Shown piece by piece: positions 19,589 through 29,546 of a stretch of 64,000 nt of DNA. How positions within the stretch are numbered: position 1 is the stretch's first letter; the number at the start of each line of letters is the position of its first letter. The notes beneath the pieces are model-generated. The model searched no databases and was not told the DNA's origin. It worked only from the letters and a program-made list of their open reading frames with translations. The stretch covers positions 746,468 to 810,467 of the forward strand of contig BCGQ01000003.1 of NCBI GenBank assembly GCA_001599355.1. The letters are read 5' to 3'. This DNA comes from Nakazawaea peltata. Lineage: Eukaryota; Ascomycota; Pichiomycetes; Alaninales; Pachysolenaceae. The position numbers and the translations under genes were made by a program.

Positions 19589-19594
19589 AACGTG
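19589..19594 (-). promoter_or_regulatory. Low-affinity Pho4-type site CACGTT upstream of PHO89
   Basis: CACGTT on the minus strand, 129 bp before the ATG and just upstream of the TATA-like element. It is the lower-affinity Pho4 core and pairs with the distal CACGTG. Confidence 0.45.
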
Positions 19595-19722
19595 TGGTCA
19601 CTGGATCCAATTCCAACAATATATAAACTCATCTATTCTCTGCAGGGATGCCCAGTTTCTTCAATTAGATAACCCAATTTGTAAGAACATAGTAAAAGGT
19701 CAATTAACATAATTCTAGTACG

Positions 19723-21477
19723 ATGACTTTACATCAGTTTGATTACATGTTCGCTATTGCGATGATCTTTGCATTCTTGGATGCTTGGAATATCGGAGCC
19801 AACGATGTTGCCAACTCGTTTGCTTCTTCTATTTCTTCCAGATCTTTGACATATTGGCAGCTGATGATTCTCGCTGCTTTGGCTGAATTCTTGGGTGCTT
19901 CTTTAGCTGGTTCCAGAGTTTCTGACACTATCAGAAATAAGATTATCGACGTGAGTTTCTTCCAAGATGACCCTGCCGTCTTACTTTTGGTAATGGTCTG
20001 TGCTATTGTTGGTTCTTCTTTGTGGTTGACCCTTGCTACTAGGATGGGTATGCCTGTCTCCACCACTCACTCCATTGTCGGTGCCATTATTGGTGCTGGT
20101 ATTGGTGCTGGTGCTGATATTCATTGGGGTTGGGACGGTTTCGCTCAAATCGTTGCCTCTTGGTTCATTGCTCCATGTATCGCCGGTGGTTTTGCAAGTA
20201 TTGCTTTCTTGAGTTCCAAGTTCTTGGTTCTTGAAAGAAAGCACGATGTTAGAAACAGTTTGTTTTATGCTCCAGTATTAGTTTTCATCTGTTTCTCTAT
20301 TTTAACCATGTTGATCGTCTGGAAGGGTGCTCCAAAATTAGGTTTAGCCAACTTGCCAACAGGTACTATCATCGGTGCTATCTTTGGTGTCGGAGGTGTT
20401 GCTAGTGCAATTTATGTTATTTTCTTGTTGCCAGTTTTCAGAAGAAAATTGCTCTACAACGACTGGACTATGAAACCATGGCACGTATTGATCGGTCCAG
20501 TCTACTACTTCAAGTCCACTGACGATATTCCACCAATCCCAGAAGGAAAGTCCCTTACCATCGATTACTACGCTGGTAGAAGACAACTGGAGGCCTTCTT
20601 GGCTACTGGAGAACTCCCAGATGATACTCAACCAAATGGATCTATACCAAGAGATGAAGAGTCCAAGGTTGACGAAGCTAAATCCAAAGAAACTAAGTTG
20701 GTCGAATCCGCATCTGATGAAATTGAAACCGAGACTTCTACTGCCAATTTGGAAGAGAAGATGAGTACCAGAAAGCTTTGGTGGACAATGTTGAAACAAG
20801 GTCCAAGTACTTGGCCACGTTTGTTATGGTTGGTCATCTCTCATGGTTGGACTCAAGATGTTGTTGCCAGTCAACTTGATGTCAGTGTTTTGTCCAAAAA
20901 CATTAAAGGTGTCTTTGACAACTCCAAATTCTACAACAACAAGGTTGAATTCATTTACTCTATTTTGCAAGCCATCACAGCTACCACGATGTCCTTTGCT
21001 CATGGTTCTAACGACATTGCTAACGCCTCTGGTCCTCTTTCTACCATCTACTTAGTTTGGTCAAGTGGAATTGCATCTTCTAAAGCTGAAGTCCCAATTT
21101 GGGTTTTATGCTACACTGCTGCCGCTTTGGTGCTTGGTGTCTGGACTTATGGTTACAACATCATGCGCAACTTGGGTAACAAGTTAATCTTGCAATCCCC
21201 AAGTCGTGGTTTCAGTATCGAGATCGGAGCTGCTGTTACTACTATCCTTGCTTCTCAATTGGCCATTCCAGTTTCTACCACTCAATCGGCTGTCGGTGCT
21301 ACTGTGGCTGTTGGTTTGTGTAACAGAAGTTTGAAAGCTGTCAACTGGAGAATGGTTCTGTGGTGTTACTTAGGTTGGATCGTAACCTTGCCTTGTGCTG
21401 GTTTGGTTGCTGGTATTTTAATGGGTATTATTGTCAATGCCCCAAGATACGGTGTCACTTACCTCTCCACAAAATAA
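19723..21477 (+). CDS. PHO89: Na+/phosphate symporter Pho89 (PiT family)
   Basis: Plasma-membrane high-affinity sodium-phosphate cotransporter of 584 residues (yeast Pho89 574). It shows the two inverted PiT repeats: GANDVANSFASSISSRSL near the N-terminus and HGSNDIANASGPLSTI in the second half, plus GMPVSTTHSIVGA and IPVSTTQSAVGA. A large hydrophilic loop (about 290-355, Glu/Lys-rich) separates the halves, as is usual. CTG codons in YWQ-x-MIL and NWRMV-x-WCYLGW occupy places where I recall Ala in yeast Pho89. The promoter carries two Pho4-type sites. It is likely induced by phosphate limitation. Confidence 0.97.
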   Translation: MTLHQFDYMFAIAMIFAFLDAWNIGANDVANSFASSISSRSLTYWQLMILAALAEFLGASLAGSRVSDTIRNKIIDVSFFQDDPAVLLLVMVCAIVGSSLWLTLATRMGMPVSTTHSIVGAIIGAGIGAGADIHWGWDGFAQIVASWFIAPCIAGGFASIAFLSSKFLVLERKHDVRNSLFYAPVLVFICFSILTMLIVWKGAPKLGLANLPTGTIIGAIFGVGGVASAIYVIFLLPVFRRKLLYNDWTMKPWHVLIGPVYYFKSTDDIPPIPEGKSLTIDYYAGRRQLEAFLATGELPDDTQPNGSIPRDEESKVDEAKSKETKLVESASDEIETETSTANLEEKMSTRKLWWTMLKQGPSTWPRLLWLVISHGWTQDVVASQLDVSVLSKNIKGVFDNSKFYNNKVEFIYSILQAITATTMSFAHGSNDIANASGPLSTIYLVWSSGIASSKAEVPIWVLCYTAAALVLGVWTYGYNIMRNLGNKLILQSPSRGFSIEIGAAVTTILASQLAIPVSTTQSAVGATVAVGLCNRSLKAVNWRMVLWCYLGWIVTLPCAGLVAGILMGIIVNAPRYGVTYLSTK

Positions 21478-21539
21478 AAAGATATTTAATGATTATATAT
21501 ACAGGAGAATAAATATGCTAGTTAATTATGTTTTTCCGA

Positions 21540-22730
21540 TCAGTTAAAACGATTGTCCATGTCTCCAACCTTTTTGGCAGCCTTTTGGTTGTTATCATGT
21601 TCCTTGGCATAATATACAGGTTTAATTGCGGCCAAACTCTCAAATCCGCAACTCTTCAAAATGTTAATTCGTAATTCATCAAATCCTGTCTTTTTACCTT
21701 GTGTAGCTTCTGTTTGTATGTTATTTACAAAATGAAGGTTGGGCTGTAAAACGGCGTCTCCAATATCAAGTTGTGGGATGAGGAATTCCTCAAGTTTAGA
21801 TATACATTCCTCTTTGGTCATTGATTTTTTGGTCACGAGTCTATCAATTTTAGTGATGACAAAGTCAAATGGGATCTTGTGCTCCATCAAAAAGTCGATC
21901 ATATGCTCATCAGCTGGCTTTATACCATCTTTCAGACTCACCAAAACGTAAATCTTCCTTAAATTTCTTCTGTTTTGAATATACTCCAACGTCAATTCAC
22001 CTTGCCAAGGTTTACCCTTCACTCCATAACCAGGAGAATCAACGATCCGACAAAGGCCTCCTATATTAAAGAAATTCAATGACTGAGTGTAACCAGGGTG
22101 GTCTTTCACTCTGGCATAAGAAAGCAGTGTCTTTTTGTTACTCAAATCACTAAATAAACTATTAATCAACGAAGATTTCCCAACGTTACACCTTCCTAAG
22201 AAAAGAACCTCAGGCAAATTATTCTTCACTGAGATTAACTCCTGTTTTTTAGTCTCCTTGAGAAGTCTGTTTTTCTCATTCTCAGATGGTTCAGTAGGAT
22301 CTTCCCATTCTTCTTTATTCGGAGCTACTGATCCTTCAATATCATCCCCCATTCCTTCCTCTGCATACATACTATGTTCTTCTTCTCTCTCCAATCTTTC
22401 TTTCTCTCCAGGTATATTCTTAAAGTCATAAACAATCCAGTTCAACTTCTTTCTAGCTTTATTGAAGAAGTTGTTGGCATATGAAACCTCCGCTCTAGTA
22501 GGCTTCGGGTTAGTGACTGGATTCCTGTAGATATCGTTCAACATTGGTCCTGTTATCTTCAAAGCCTTCGCAGGAGCCTTCTTTTGCAGACGCTCATCTT
22601 TAGTGGATTTGGTCCCATCAGCTTCAAGTATTTCTTGTAAATTTAGTCCTCTTAATATTGAAGGAGTTGCTGACTTGTATCTCCTTGCAGGAAGACATAA
22701 TACTCCTCGAACAGCTCTTGAAGTGTACAT
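21540..22730 (-). CDS. MRX8: Mitochondrial EngB/YihA-type GTPase
   Basis: P-loop GTPase of 396 residues from the ATG at 22728-22730; the frame extends 7 codons further only through a TTG. The N-terminus (MYTSRAVRGVLCLPARRYKS) looks like a mitochondrial targeting signal. The G domain has P-loop GRCNVGKSSL, G3 DSPGYG, and TKID as G4, with the EngB-typical VKDHPGYTQSLNFFNI switch. Bacterial EngB assembles the large ribosomal subunit; yeast Mrx8 (YDR336W) associates with mitochondrial gene-expression complexes. It is longer than Mrx8 because of a charged N-terminal extension (about 35-145). It is tail-to-tail with PHO89 (62 bp). Confidence 0.88.
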   Translation of the reverse strand: MYTSRAVRGVLCLPARRYKSATPSILRGLNLQEILEADGTKSTKDERLQKKAPAKALKITGPMLNDIYRNPVTNPKPTRAEVSYANNFFNKARKKLNWIVYDFKNIPGEKERLEREEEHSMYAEEGMGDDIEGSVAPNKEEWEDPTEPSENEKNRLLKETKKQELISVKNNLPEVLFLGRCNVGKSSLINSLFSDLSNKKTLLSYARVKDHPGYTQSLNFFNIGGLCRIVDSPGYGVKGKPWQGELTLEYIQNRRNLRKIYVLVSLKDGIKPADEHMIDFLMEHKIPFDFVITKIDRLVTKKSMTKEECISKLEEFLIPQLDIGDAVLQPNLHFVNNIQTEATQGKKTGFDELRINILKSCGFESLAAIKPVYYAKEHDNNQKAAKKVGDMDNRFN

Positions 22731-23679
22731 ATTCAAGTGCTTCTTCCTCAACTCAGGCTAGTCTCATCGGCCTCGAAGTTTTCACTTTTCTTTTTCAGTG
22801 ATATTTTTCACACACAGTTTAGAAATCAGATGAGGTTCCAAGGGGGTGACTTTTTAGGGAGACACACAAGATGGGGATGGGGTTACTTGGGGTAGGAGGA
22901 TTGAAAGTACAAAAATTCAGTGAAGAGATATAGAGAGTGTAGCAGCTTTAACAGTGTGATGGTCTTACGATATTTCGGTCTTTATTTACCTTTTCTATCC
23001 TTGATAAGAACTATGGGGGAATCGGTTATAAAAATTATATAAGTAATTTCCGAGCCATTTTACAGAAATAATTGGATGAATGGGATTATGATAACTTTCA
23101 TCTGTTATTTAGAGGTCGAGATGAGTTAATAACACGAGGGCCTAATTACTCTCGGATTATCGGGTATATATACTATCTCTTCAAAAACAGGCAGTTACCA
23201 CCGTGATTTTCCTGCTTTCCCGCTCCCTAAAAGTTGAACTTTAAGATCCTTTCCAAGTACAGCACAACACTAACCCATCAACATAGACTAATGCCATGAC
23301 TTGCTTATGAATTTCAAACCCTAAGATAACTTTCAATCTCTCTTACTCAGATCACTTTTCCGCCCATATTTCCCTAGCTTTGCCGACCAACACACCCTCT
23401 CGTTACCCCCATCCCACATTCTGCCTATAACCCCCAACCCGTAGCTATCCATCTCTAAAAGTAGTGCACAGACACCAAAACATCACTTTTTCGGAAATTT
23501 AGACGGAGCCGATTAACATATGGAGAAACGCAGTACACTTTGCGTGGAGCTCTAAAGGTCATGATTTTTTTTGCTGGAGCGAAAAGTTCGCATTTAATTA
23601 TAACGACTGCATTGAATTTTTATATATAATTACTTATTGAGTTGTTCAATTCATTTGAATTTTTAGTATAGTATCCGAA
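22731..23679. other. Divergent MRX8/MDH1 intergenic region
   Basis: 949 bp containing two promoters. A TATATATAA box (23621-23629) lies 59 bp before the MDH1 ATG. The stretch 23200-23470 is CT-rich. No additional gene was seen. Confidence 0.6.
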
Positions 23680-24684
23680 ATGTTCCACGCTAGAACCAGC
23701 ATTCGTCAATTCTCTTCCAGTGCTTCTACTGCTTACAAGGCCGTTGTCCTTGGTGCCGCCGGTGGTATTGGTCAACCTTTGTCTTTATTGATGAAGTTGA
23801 ACCACAAGGTCACTGACTTGGCCTTATACGATTTGAGATTGGGTCCAGGTGTTGCCGCTGATCTTTCTCACATCCCAGTTAACTCTACTGTTAAGGGTTA
23901 CACCCCAGAAAACGATGGTTTGGCCGCAGCTTTGAAGGGTGCCGACGTTGTCTTGATCCCAGCTGGTGTCCCAAGAAAGCCAGGTATGACCAGAGATGAT
24001 TTGTTCAACACCAATGCTTCTATTGTCAGAGATTTGGCCAAGGCTGTTGCCGAAAATGCTCCAAACGCTGCTGTCTGTGTTATTTCTAACCCAGTTAACT
24101 CCACCGTCCCAATTGTCGCCGAGGTCTTCAGATCTAAGGGTGTCTACAACCCAAAGAAGTTGTTCGGTGTCACCACTTTGGATGTCTTGAGAGCTTCTAG
24201 ATTCACTTCTGAGATCAAGCACACCGACCCAGCTGTTGAGAAGGTCACCGTTGTTGGTGGTCACTCCGGTATCACTATTGTCCCATTGTTGTCTCAAACC
24301 AAGCACCAATTCGACGACGAGACCCGTGATGCTTTGATTCACAGAATCCAATTCGGTGGTGATGAAGTTGTCAAGGCCAAGGACGGTGCCGGTTCCGCCA
24401 CTTTGTCCATGGCTCAAGCTGGTGCCAGATTCGCTTCTGCTGTCTTGAACGGTTTGGCCGGTGAGGTAGACGTTGTCGAGCCAGCTTTCGTCGACTCTCC
24501 ATTGTTCAAGGATGAGGGAATTGACTTCTTCGCTTCCAAGGTTACTTTGGGTCCAGAAGGTGTCAAGGAGATCCACGGTTTGGGTAACTTGTCTTCTCAC
24601 GAGGAGGAGTTGGTCCTGACTGCTAAGGAGACCTTGAAGCTGAACATCGCCAAGGGTTACGACTTTGTTAAGCAAAACCCATAA
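23680..24684 (+). CDS. MDH1: Malate dehydrogenase, mitochondrial
   Basis: TCA-cycle NAD-dependent malate dehydrogenase of 334 residues. A short targeting sequence ([14 protein letters not shown]) precedes the Rossmann nucleotide loop [10 protein letters not shown]. Substrate and catalytic segments are present: [13 protein letters not shown] (mobile-loop Arg), [26 protein letters not shown] and [12 protein letters not shown] with the active-site His. The absence of a C-terminal SKL tripeptide and the presence of a presequence indicate the mitochondrial isoform. It has very biased codons; the two CTG codons (ELV-x-TAKETLK-x-NIAKG) read well as Ala. The long open frame on the opposite strand is a codon-bias artefact. 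Confidence 0.97.
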   Translation: MFHARTSIRQFSSSASTAYKAVVLGAAGGIGQPLSLLMKLNHKVTDLALYDLRLGPGVAADLSHIPVNSTVKGYTPENDGLAAALKGADVVLIPAGVPRKPGMTRDDLFNTNASIVRDLAKAVAENAPNAAVCVISNPVNSTVPIVAEVFRSKGVYNPKKLFGVTTLDVLRASRFTSEIKHTDPAVEKVTVVGGHSGITIVPLLSQTKHQFDDETRDALIHRIQFGGDEVVKAKDGAGSATLSMAQAGARFASAVLNGLAGEVDVVEPAFVDSPLFKDEGIDFFASKVTLGPEGVKEIHGLGNLSSHEEELVLTAKETLKLNIAKGYDFVKQNP

Positions 24685-25996
24685 GTCGACCTTTGATTCG
24701 ATGGTGTGCTAAAATTTTATATAGTATAAATATCACCCCTTAAGTTCTATTTATTTTTTATATTCTGCTTCAATTGTAGATAGCGTGGGGTATTTTTTTG
24801 AGAGATGAAGTTGAAATTTATCAGAGCAATTTACAAAGAATAGACAGCAGACTCACCAAGTATAGTGACCGGATCAGACTAAACGGAAATTGGGGAATAT
24901 AAGAGTTAAGGGTGAATGACATGTGACTGAGAATTTGAGCATGTGATGCTGAATGGAGTGTTGAGGAGAAGTTTACTGAGGAGAAGTGGAGAGAAGCGAC
25001 GCGTAGATATTTGCTCATACGCAGTGCTTTAAAACTGTATGTAATCATCACTATGAAACCTCTATTAGGAAATTGATTGCTGAGAATTTGTAGCAAAATC
25101 CGAGAAACTAAAAATAGCGATGCTGCAGATAATACGGGAGAGAGGTGTAATATTCTTGGAAACAATTCATAGTAAGGAAATCAAAGGACGAGTAGAAGAT
25201 GAATACCAGGTGTACAATAGTGATGTACAACAGTTATACAGAATCTCCAATTAATATGAATCAACACCATATCCAAGTCACTCCTATAATTTCCATCTCC
25301 TCGGCCTTCCCACAATATTTTTTTTTGTTTGTATTTCCGGTTTAAGGAATTTTGGCTATTAATATTAGAGAGTGTAGAGGTAACAGAATGCATATAAGGT
25401 GCTCAGGGTCTAGATCTAACTGATAGAGAGAGGAGAAGAGAGGACAGAACAGGGAGAGAGATAAAGTTCAAACAGTAAGCATGTCTTATACTTAATTCCT
25501 TCACTGCGATGCTTTTCTCTCCCCTTCTCTCCCCTTCTCTCCCCTTCTCTCCCCTTCTCTCCCACTTCCCTCCCACTTCCCTCCCACTTCCCCCACTACT
25601 AACCAAATCATCTTTTTTGTTTGTCTCTGTCTGTATCCAGTAATTTTTCACTTTTCTCAACCCGAATCGCAACCTAACGATCGCGCGAGCGCGTCAATTC
25701 GCTCCATAGCCTGATTTTATTTTTCTCTAAAGAGTAAAAATAAGTCTCGAAATTCGGTGCGTCTTGCCTTTAAAACGAGACGCAGAGCTAAGCGTTTTGT
25801 TAGTGCGGTTAGAGAAAAAAATCGACTGGTGGGTTTTCTTGACAATTTGAGATTTAATTATTGAAGTTCGAGTCTGTTTAATAATCGATATTTGAACCTA
25901 TTTGATATTTTCATTCTCAAATTGCGTCTTCAGATACCTCCGACTCAAGAATAATCGTCAATAGCAGATAATAAATCCCATACCATTTACTGCTAT
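24685..25996. other. Long intergenic region upstream of zinc-finger gene
   Basis: 1.3 kb, long for this window, consistent with a regulated transcription-factor promoter. It holds a C/T tandem repeat (25521-25590) and a GC-rich patch (GATCGCGCGAGCGCGTC near 25679). Small frames here lack homology and coding character. Confidence 0.6.
25521..25590. repeat. Tandem C/T repeats with CCCCT cores
   Basis: Four exact copies of CCCCTTCTCT (25521-25560), then about three copies of TCCCACTTCCC-like units. Each first-type unit contains CCCCT, the core of the yeast stress-response element. Confidence 0.9.
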
Positions 25997-27805
25997 ATGT
26001 TTATGATGAGTCCCACTTCACCTCATAATCCGATTTCTTTGTCATCGGATAATAACCAGTCTCAACAACCCGCGCTTCCGTATATGAGACTGGAACCCAC
26101 CACTGATGATTTACTTGAGACCTTGTACCAGTTCCAAGATTCCCAAGGTGATAACCAGCGCTCCTCCGAGTTCAATCCCGATGGCCCAGAGAATGACGAA
26201 AATATCGACACGCGTTACTTTGGTAAAAGATTGGACAGTGATGATATAATCGTACCCGTTTCAACGAATACCCAACCAAATTTACAATTTCCTCCATCTT
26301 TCAGTGGGTCGAACGGTCATGACTCATCAAATGAGTTGGGAACCCATACCGCGTCTAATGGCGGGGGAGGTGCTTTTGCATTCAATCAAATGATCAATTC
26401 GAAATTCGGTCATTCTCAACAAAAAGACATCGAATCTGGAAATCATAACTCTCATGATAATGGTGAGTTATATCCACTGTTGCATTTCGATTCCAAATTC
26501 ATTGGAACGATCCCGGAATCATTTTCCACTTCCACTATATCATCATTTGAATCGGTTCCACCAACTTTGACGCATTCTATCACCAATTCATTTTCCACCA
26601 ATTCATTGCAAATGTCACCTTCTCAACCTTCGAGTCAACCACAACAGCAACAATTCCAATTGCAGATGACTCCACTGAGACCAAGTAGAAATCATTCCTT
26701 CTCCAATGCTGCAATTCAGACTCCATTACAAGTGCAAACCACTAATCTCCCCCTGTACCAAACACCTATTAGAAAGACTCCATCGATGACTCCTCGTCGT
26801 AAAAGCCATCAACGTACAAGATCAAGATTATCGGTCGATGCTAATGGTTCTCTGCTGGTCATTTCAGTCAATGGATCATCCGCAACCACTTTGAAATCCC
26901 CTCTGCATAATGCCAGTACAACGGGTGTCAACCCTTTCTATACTCCGTCTTCGTTTATGTCCCCGAAGACTTCTCATTTAGACAGCCCATCACAAGGTAC
27001 TCCCTTTGCTACCCCCCTTCATCCTGCTAATTCTGCAAATGCCGAAACTGATGATCATTCAATCAAGAACATTGTATCTCCTTACTTATTGGTAAGGAAA
27101 ACTAATGACATTAATGATGATAATAAGACATCTGACGATCAGGTATCGTCTAAAACCCTTGTTCGCCAACATAAGAGATTTAAAAGTAGTGATGTTACAG
27201 CTCAAATTGGAGTTCCGGATTTCTCCAAATCACAAGATTTGACTTTACAGTTGGCCGAGAAAATATTGAGTGATAGTTCCAAAACTCCTATGAAATCAGA
27301 TATCATACGTTCTCAATCGTCTATCAACTTGTCGACCAAGTTAGACCCTCCATCGGTGGTCGTTGCTCAGCAACAATTAAATCTGCATCAAAGAAATCAA
27401 TCGATTCCTCAGAACTTGTACAATCAATTTGACAAGCTCAATTTTATTCCTGAAATCCAACAACAACCATATGCTCCATTGATGCATTTCCCTATTCAAC
27501 CACAAAACTCCATGCAACAGGTTTCTCAAAACATTGATGTGATCGTGGATGGACCTAAAGACTCAAAGAAGCAGAAAGTTCATCAATGTCCTCTTTGTGG
27601 AGCCAGATTCCAAAGACCAGAACATGTAAAACGTCATATGAGATCGCATAGCTCAGAGAAACCGTTCGCATGTAGTATCTGTAGCAAACGCTTCAACAGA
27701 AGCGATAACATGAAACTGCACGAGAGAAAGATTCATCATATGGATAAAGGCAAGGAATCCAAGACAGAGGCCGGAGTGGCTTCTACATCGACAATCAAAT
27801 TTTGA
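25997..27805 (+). CDS. C2H2 zinc-finger transcription factor, Msn2/Msn4-like
   Basis: A 602-residue regulator with two adjacent C2H2 fingers near the C-terminus: [21 protein letters not shown] and [22 protein letters not shown] (about 528-580). The paired-finger layout and the RPEH/RSDN recognition helices resemble the Msn2/Msn4/Com2 class that reads CCCCT. The rest is disordered and rich in Ser, Gln, Asn and Pro, with TPxR and SP sites suggesting proline-directed phosphorylation (for example [15 protein letters not shown], a basic patch that may be a PKA-type or localisation site). The promoter itself carries repeated CCCCT. The exact orthologue is uncertain, so no symbol is given. Confidence 0.88.
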   Translation: MFMMSPTSPHNPISLSSDNNQSQQPALPYMRLEPTTDDLLETLYQFQDSQGDNQRSSEFNPDGPENDENIDTRYFGKRLDSDDIIVPVSTNTQPNLQFPPSFSGSNGHDSSNELGTHTASNGGGGAFAFNQMINSKFGHSQQKDIESGNHNSHDNGELYPLLHFDSKFIGTIPESFSTSTISSFESVPPTLTHSITNSFSTNSLQMSPSQPSSQPQQQQFQLQMTPLRPSRNHSFSNAAIQTPLQVQTTNLPLYQTPIRKTPSMTPRRKSHQRTRSRLSVDANGSLLVISVNGSSATTLKSPLHNASTTGVNPFYTPSSFMSPKTSHLDSPSQGTPFATPLHPANSANAETDDHSIKNIVSPYLLVRKTNDINDDNKTSDDQVSSKTLVRQHKRFKSSDVTAQIGVPDFSKSQDLTLQLAEKILSDSSKTPMKSDIIRSQSSINLSTKLDPPSVVVAQQQLNLHQRNQSIPQNLYNQFDKLNFIPEIQQQPYAPLMHFPIQPQNSMQQVSQNIDVIVDGPKDSKKQKVHQCPLCGARFQRPEHVKRHMRSHSSEKPFACSICSKRFNRSDNMKLHERKIHHMDKGKESKTEAGVASTSTIKF

Positions 27806-27960
27806 GTCATATACATACATTTATTAGGACAGACAGTTAACCCGAGATCAAGAGACGTTGGTTTACTTCCAACTTGTGTTTTTATAGTACATAAACGACA
27901 TTACTTCCAAGACTGGATGTAGGATAAAAATTACAAAACTCAAATGCATTGAACGTCTGT

Positions 27961-28539
27961 TTATAACTTAGATTTGATCTCATCAAGCTCCTTGTGATAG
28001 CCCTGGACTTCTTTAACAGCAGCTTTCCTGTTCAGTTTCAAAGTAGGATCACCACAAGTGTCCACCTCATCCAATTGCATCAATTTCTTCAATAAGATTT
28101 CATTGAAATACAACACCATAAAAGATGGGTCCTCTTTGGTGTGTTTTTTGAGGTTCTTCTTTCCTTTGTAGTGTCCATTGTCGATCTTTTCTTTGAAGGA
28201 CAAAAACTCCGGCACTACATCTTCGTTCAATTCCTTAGTGATACTGGCAATGAGTTGTTCTGATTGTTGTTGAGGGGAGAGTTTTGGTTTCTTGGCCTTA
28301 GCCTTCTTCTTTCTTCTTTTCTTCCCATTTTTGTCATTTTTACCTTTAGACAACACCTTCTCAAATAAAAACCATACAGAGAGAATCGTCATGGCCGAGA
28401 TCCCCACTATGTTATAAGTTTGGGGATCGATCTTGACTAATGCAGAAGCCACTTTTTGATAAAATGGGTCGGTAGCCTTGAAATGCTCGATCTTAGCAAC
28501 AAGGGGTTGAATATAATTCTCCAAATTCGATAAATCCAT
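27961..28539 (-). CDS. SNL1: Snl1, membrane-anchored BAG-domain Hsp70 cofactor
   Basis: A tail-of-ER or nuclear-envelope Hsp70 nucleotide-exchange factor, 192 residues from the ATG at 28537-28539 (upstream in-frame codons include only a GTG). One transmembrane segment lies at about 42-60 (YNIVGISAMTILSVWFLFE). It is followed by a strong polybasic stretch (GKKRRKKKAKAKKPK) that in yeast Snl1 relatives binds ribosomes, and a C-terminal BAG domain with YFNEILLKKLMQLDEVD matching yeast YCNEMLLKLLIELDSID. It is longer than S. cerevisiae Snl1 (159) by an N-terminal extension. Confidence 0.9.
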   Translation of the reverse strand: MDLSNLENYIQPLVAKIEHFKATDPFYQKVASALVKIDPQTYNIVGISAMTILSVWFLFEKVLSKGKNDKNGKKRRKKKAKAKKPKLSPQQQSEQLIASITKELNEDVVPEFLSFKEKIDNGHYKGKKNLKKHTKEDPSFMVLYFNEILLKKLMQLDEVDTCGDPTLKLNRKAAVKEVQGYHKELDEIKSKL

Positions 28540-28718
28540 GTCTTGTCTCTCCACACCTTCTCAACTGAATCACTTTGAAATAATCTGTACGATTTTCGTC
28601 CGTCGAATATTGTGTAAATTCGTAATATGCTCAACACGGCCACAGTTGGGAGGGAAGGAAGGGTAAGAAGGGCAGGAAGAGGAGGAAGACTAAGATGATC
28701 ATGGTCAGTTGATTGTGG

Positions 28719-29150
28719 TCAGACCTTGTAGATGAAGTAAAACAAAAGAGCATAACATGTAAAACTGATCGCAGCTAGAAGTAAAATGAAATTCCCACTT
28801 GTCTTAAAATATACCACATTCTCATCTATTGGAGTCCCAGCATTCCCTGTATTAATATTGGCTACTTCGATGATCTCTTTGAGGTAATATAAATCCATAC
28901 TCTGTAAACGTACAAGACCAATTATGAATATGACCAAACCGTAGACAGTAAATAAGACGCCGACTTTGAGGAATTCTTTCGAGAACAATTTCAATACTAA
29001 GATGGCAAATGAAAGGGCTCCTAAAGTGGTTCTTAAATACAGACCTTGATAAGTTCTTTGATGAGCTCTGATATCGAGTTTTTTGGAATTGCTGGAGAGC
29101 GCATTGAACAGAGAAGGTCTCCGAAGAAGAGTTTCTCTTTCTGAATTCAT
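28719..29150 (-). CDS. DUF202 small membrane protein
   Basis: A 143-residue protein with three predicted membrane helices (about 45-60, 65-81, 118-140). The segment HQRTYQGLYLRTTLGALSFAILVLK fits the DUF202 pattern (ERTYLAWLRT) also found in the VTC transporter-chaperone Vtc1. The N-terminus ERETLLRRPSLF carries a basic and Leu pattern that could be a sorting signal. No specific function is known to me. It has its own ATG, and a short gap of 179 bp to the SNL1 start on the same strand. Confidence 0.8.
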   Translation of the reverse strand: MNSERETLLRRPSLFNALSSNSKKLDIRAHQRTYQGLYLRTTLGALSFAILVLKLFSKEFLKVGVLFTVYGLVIFIIGLVRLQSMDLYYLKEIIEVANINTGNAGTPIDENVVYFKTSGNFILLLAAISFTCYALLFYFIYKV

Positions 29151-29546
29151 GTTAGGCAGTACAATATCAACCTGGTTTAGTACACAGACACTTTACGATC
29201 CGTGTCTCCTGCCTGTTTTCTCCACCAAATTAAGAAAAACATCTGCGACATCTGCGCCATAGTTAAGGTAGTTTCTGCTACAACTTTTTCCTACATATCT
29301 GAGTATCTACATATTTACATATTCTTCACTCTTTACTCATTTCAATTAGTCTTTAGTCCGTTGTGCTATAATCGTTTAGAGGAGTTTACCCCTTTTGATT
29401 CCTTGATTTCCTTGATTTCCTTGATTTCCTTCACTTTCACCCCAGTCCATTCCTTTATTCTCTCATTGATTACTCTCTTGACCCTCTCCACTACTCTCCA
29501 CTCTACTTCTACACCCCCATCTCATCTCATTAATCATAACATACAT
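29151..29546. other. Intergenic with 9-bp repeat
   Basis: About 400 bp, C/T-rich. It contains about four tandem TTGATTTCC units (29395-29429). A plus-strand frame here has no conserved features. Confidence 0.6.

Larger units (their letters stand above)
18838..19722. promoter_or_regulatory. PHO89 promoter region
   Basis: 885 bp between the RPL2 stop and the PHO89 ATG. It holds a CACGTG E-box (19324-19329), a CACGTT on the minus strand (19589-19594) and a TATA-like ATATATAAA near 19619. A Crz1-like GTGGCTCT at 18992-18999 is a weak extra candidate. No gene is supported. Confidence 0.6.

Noticed and set aside
20344-20799. 151-residue frame antisense to PHO89
   Set aside because: Overlaps the hydrophilic loop coding sequence; no independent features.
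23824-24675. 283-residue open frame antisense to MDH1
   Set aside because: Mirror of strongly biased codons in MDH1; no homology.
24821-25165. 114-residue minus-strand frame between MDH1 and the zinc-finger gene
   Set aside because: No homology, Ser/Leu-rich translation typical of AT-rich noncoding DNA.
25594-25600. TACTAAC in the zinc-finger gene promoter as a 5' UTR intron
   Set aside because: Nearest plausible AG is too far away for this genome's 5-13 nt rule and no good donor is evident.
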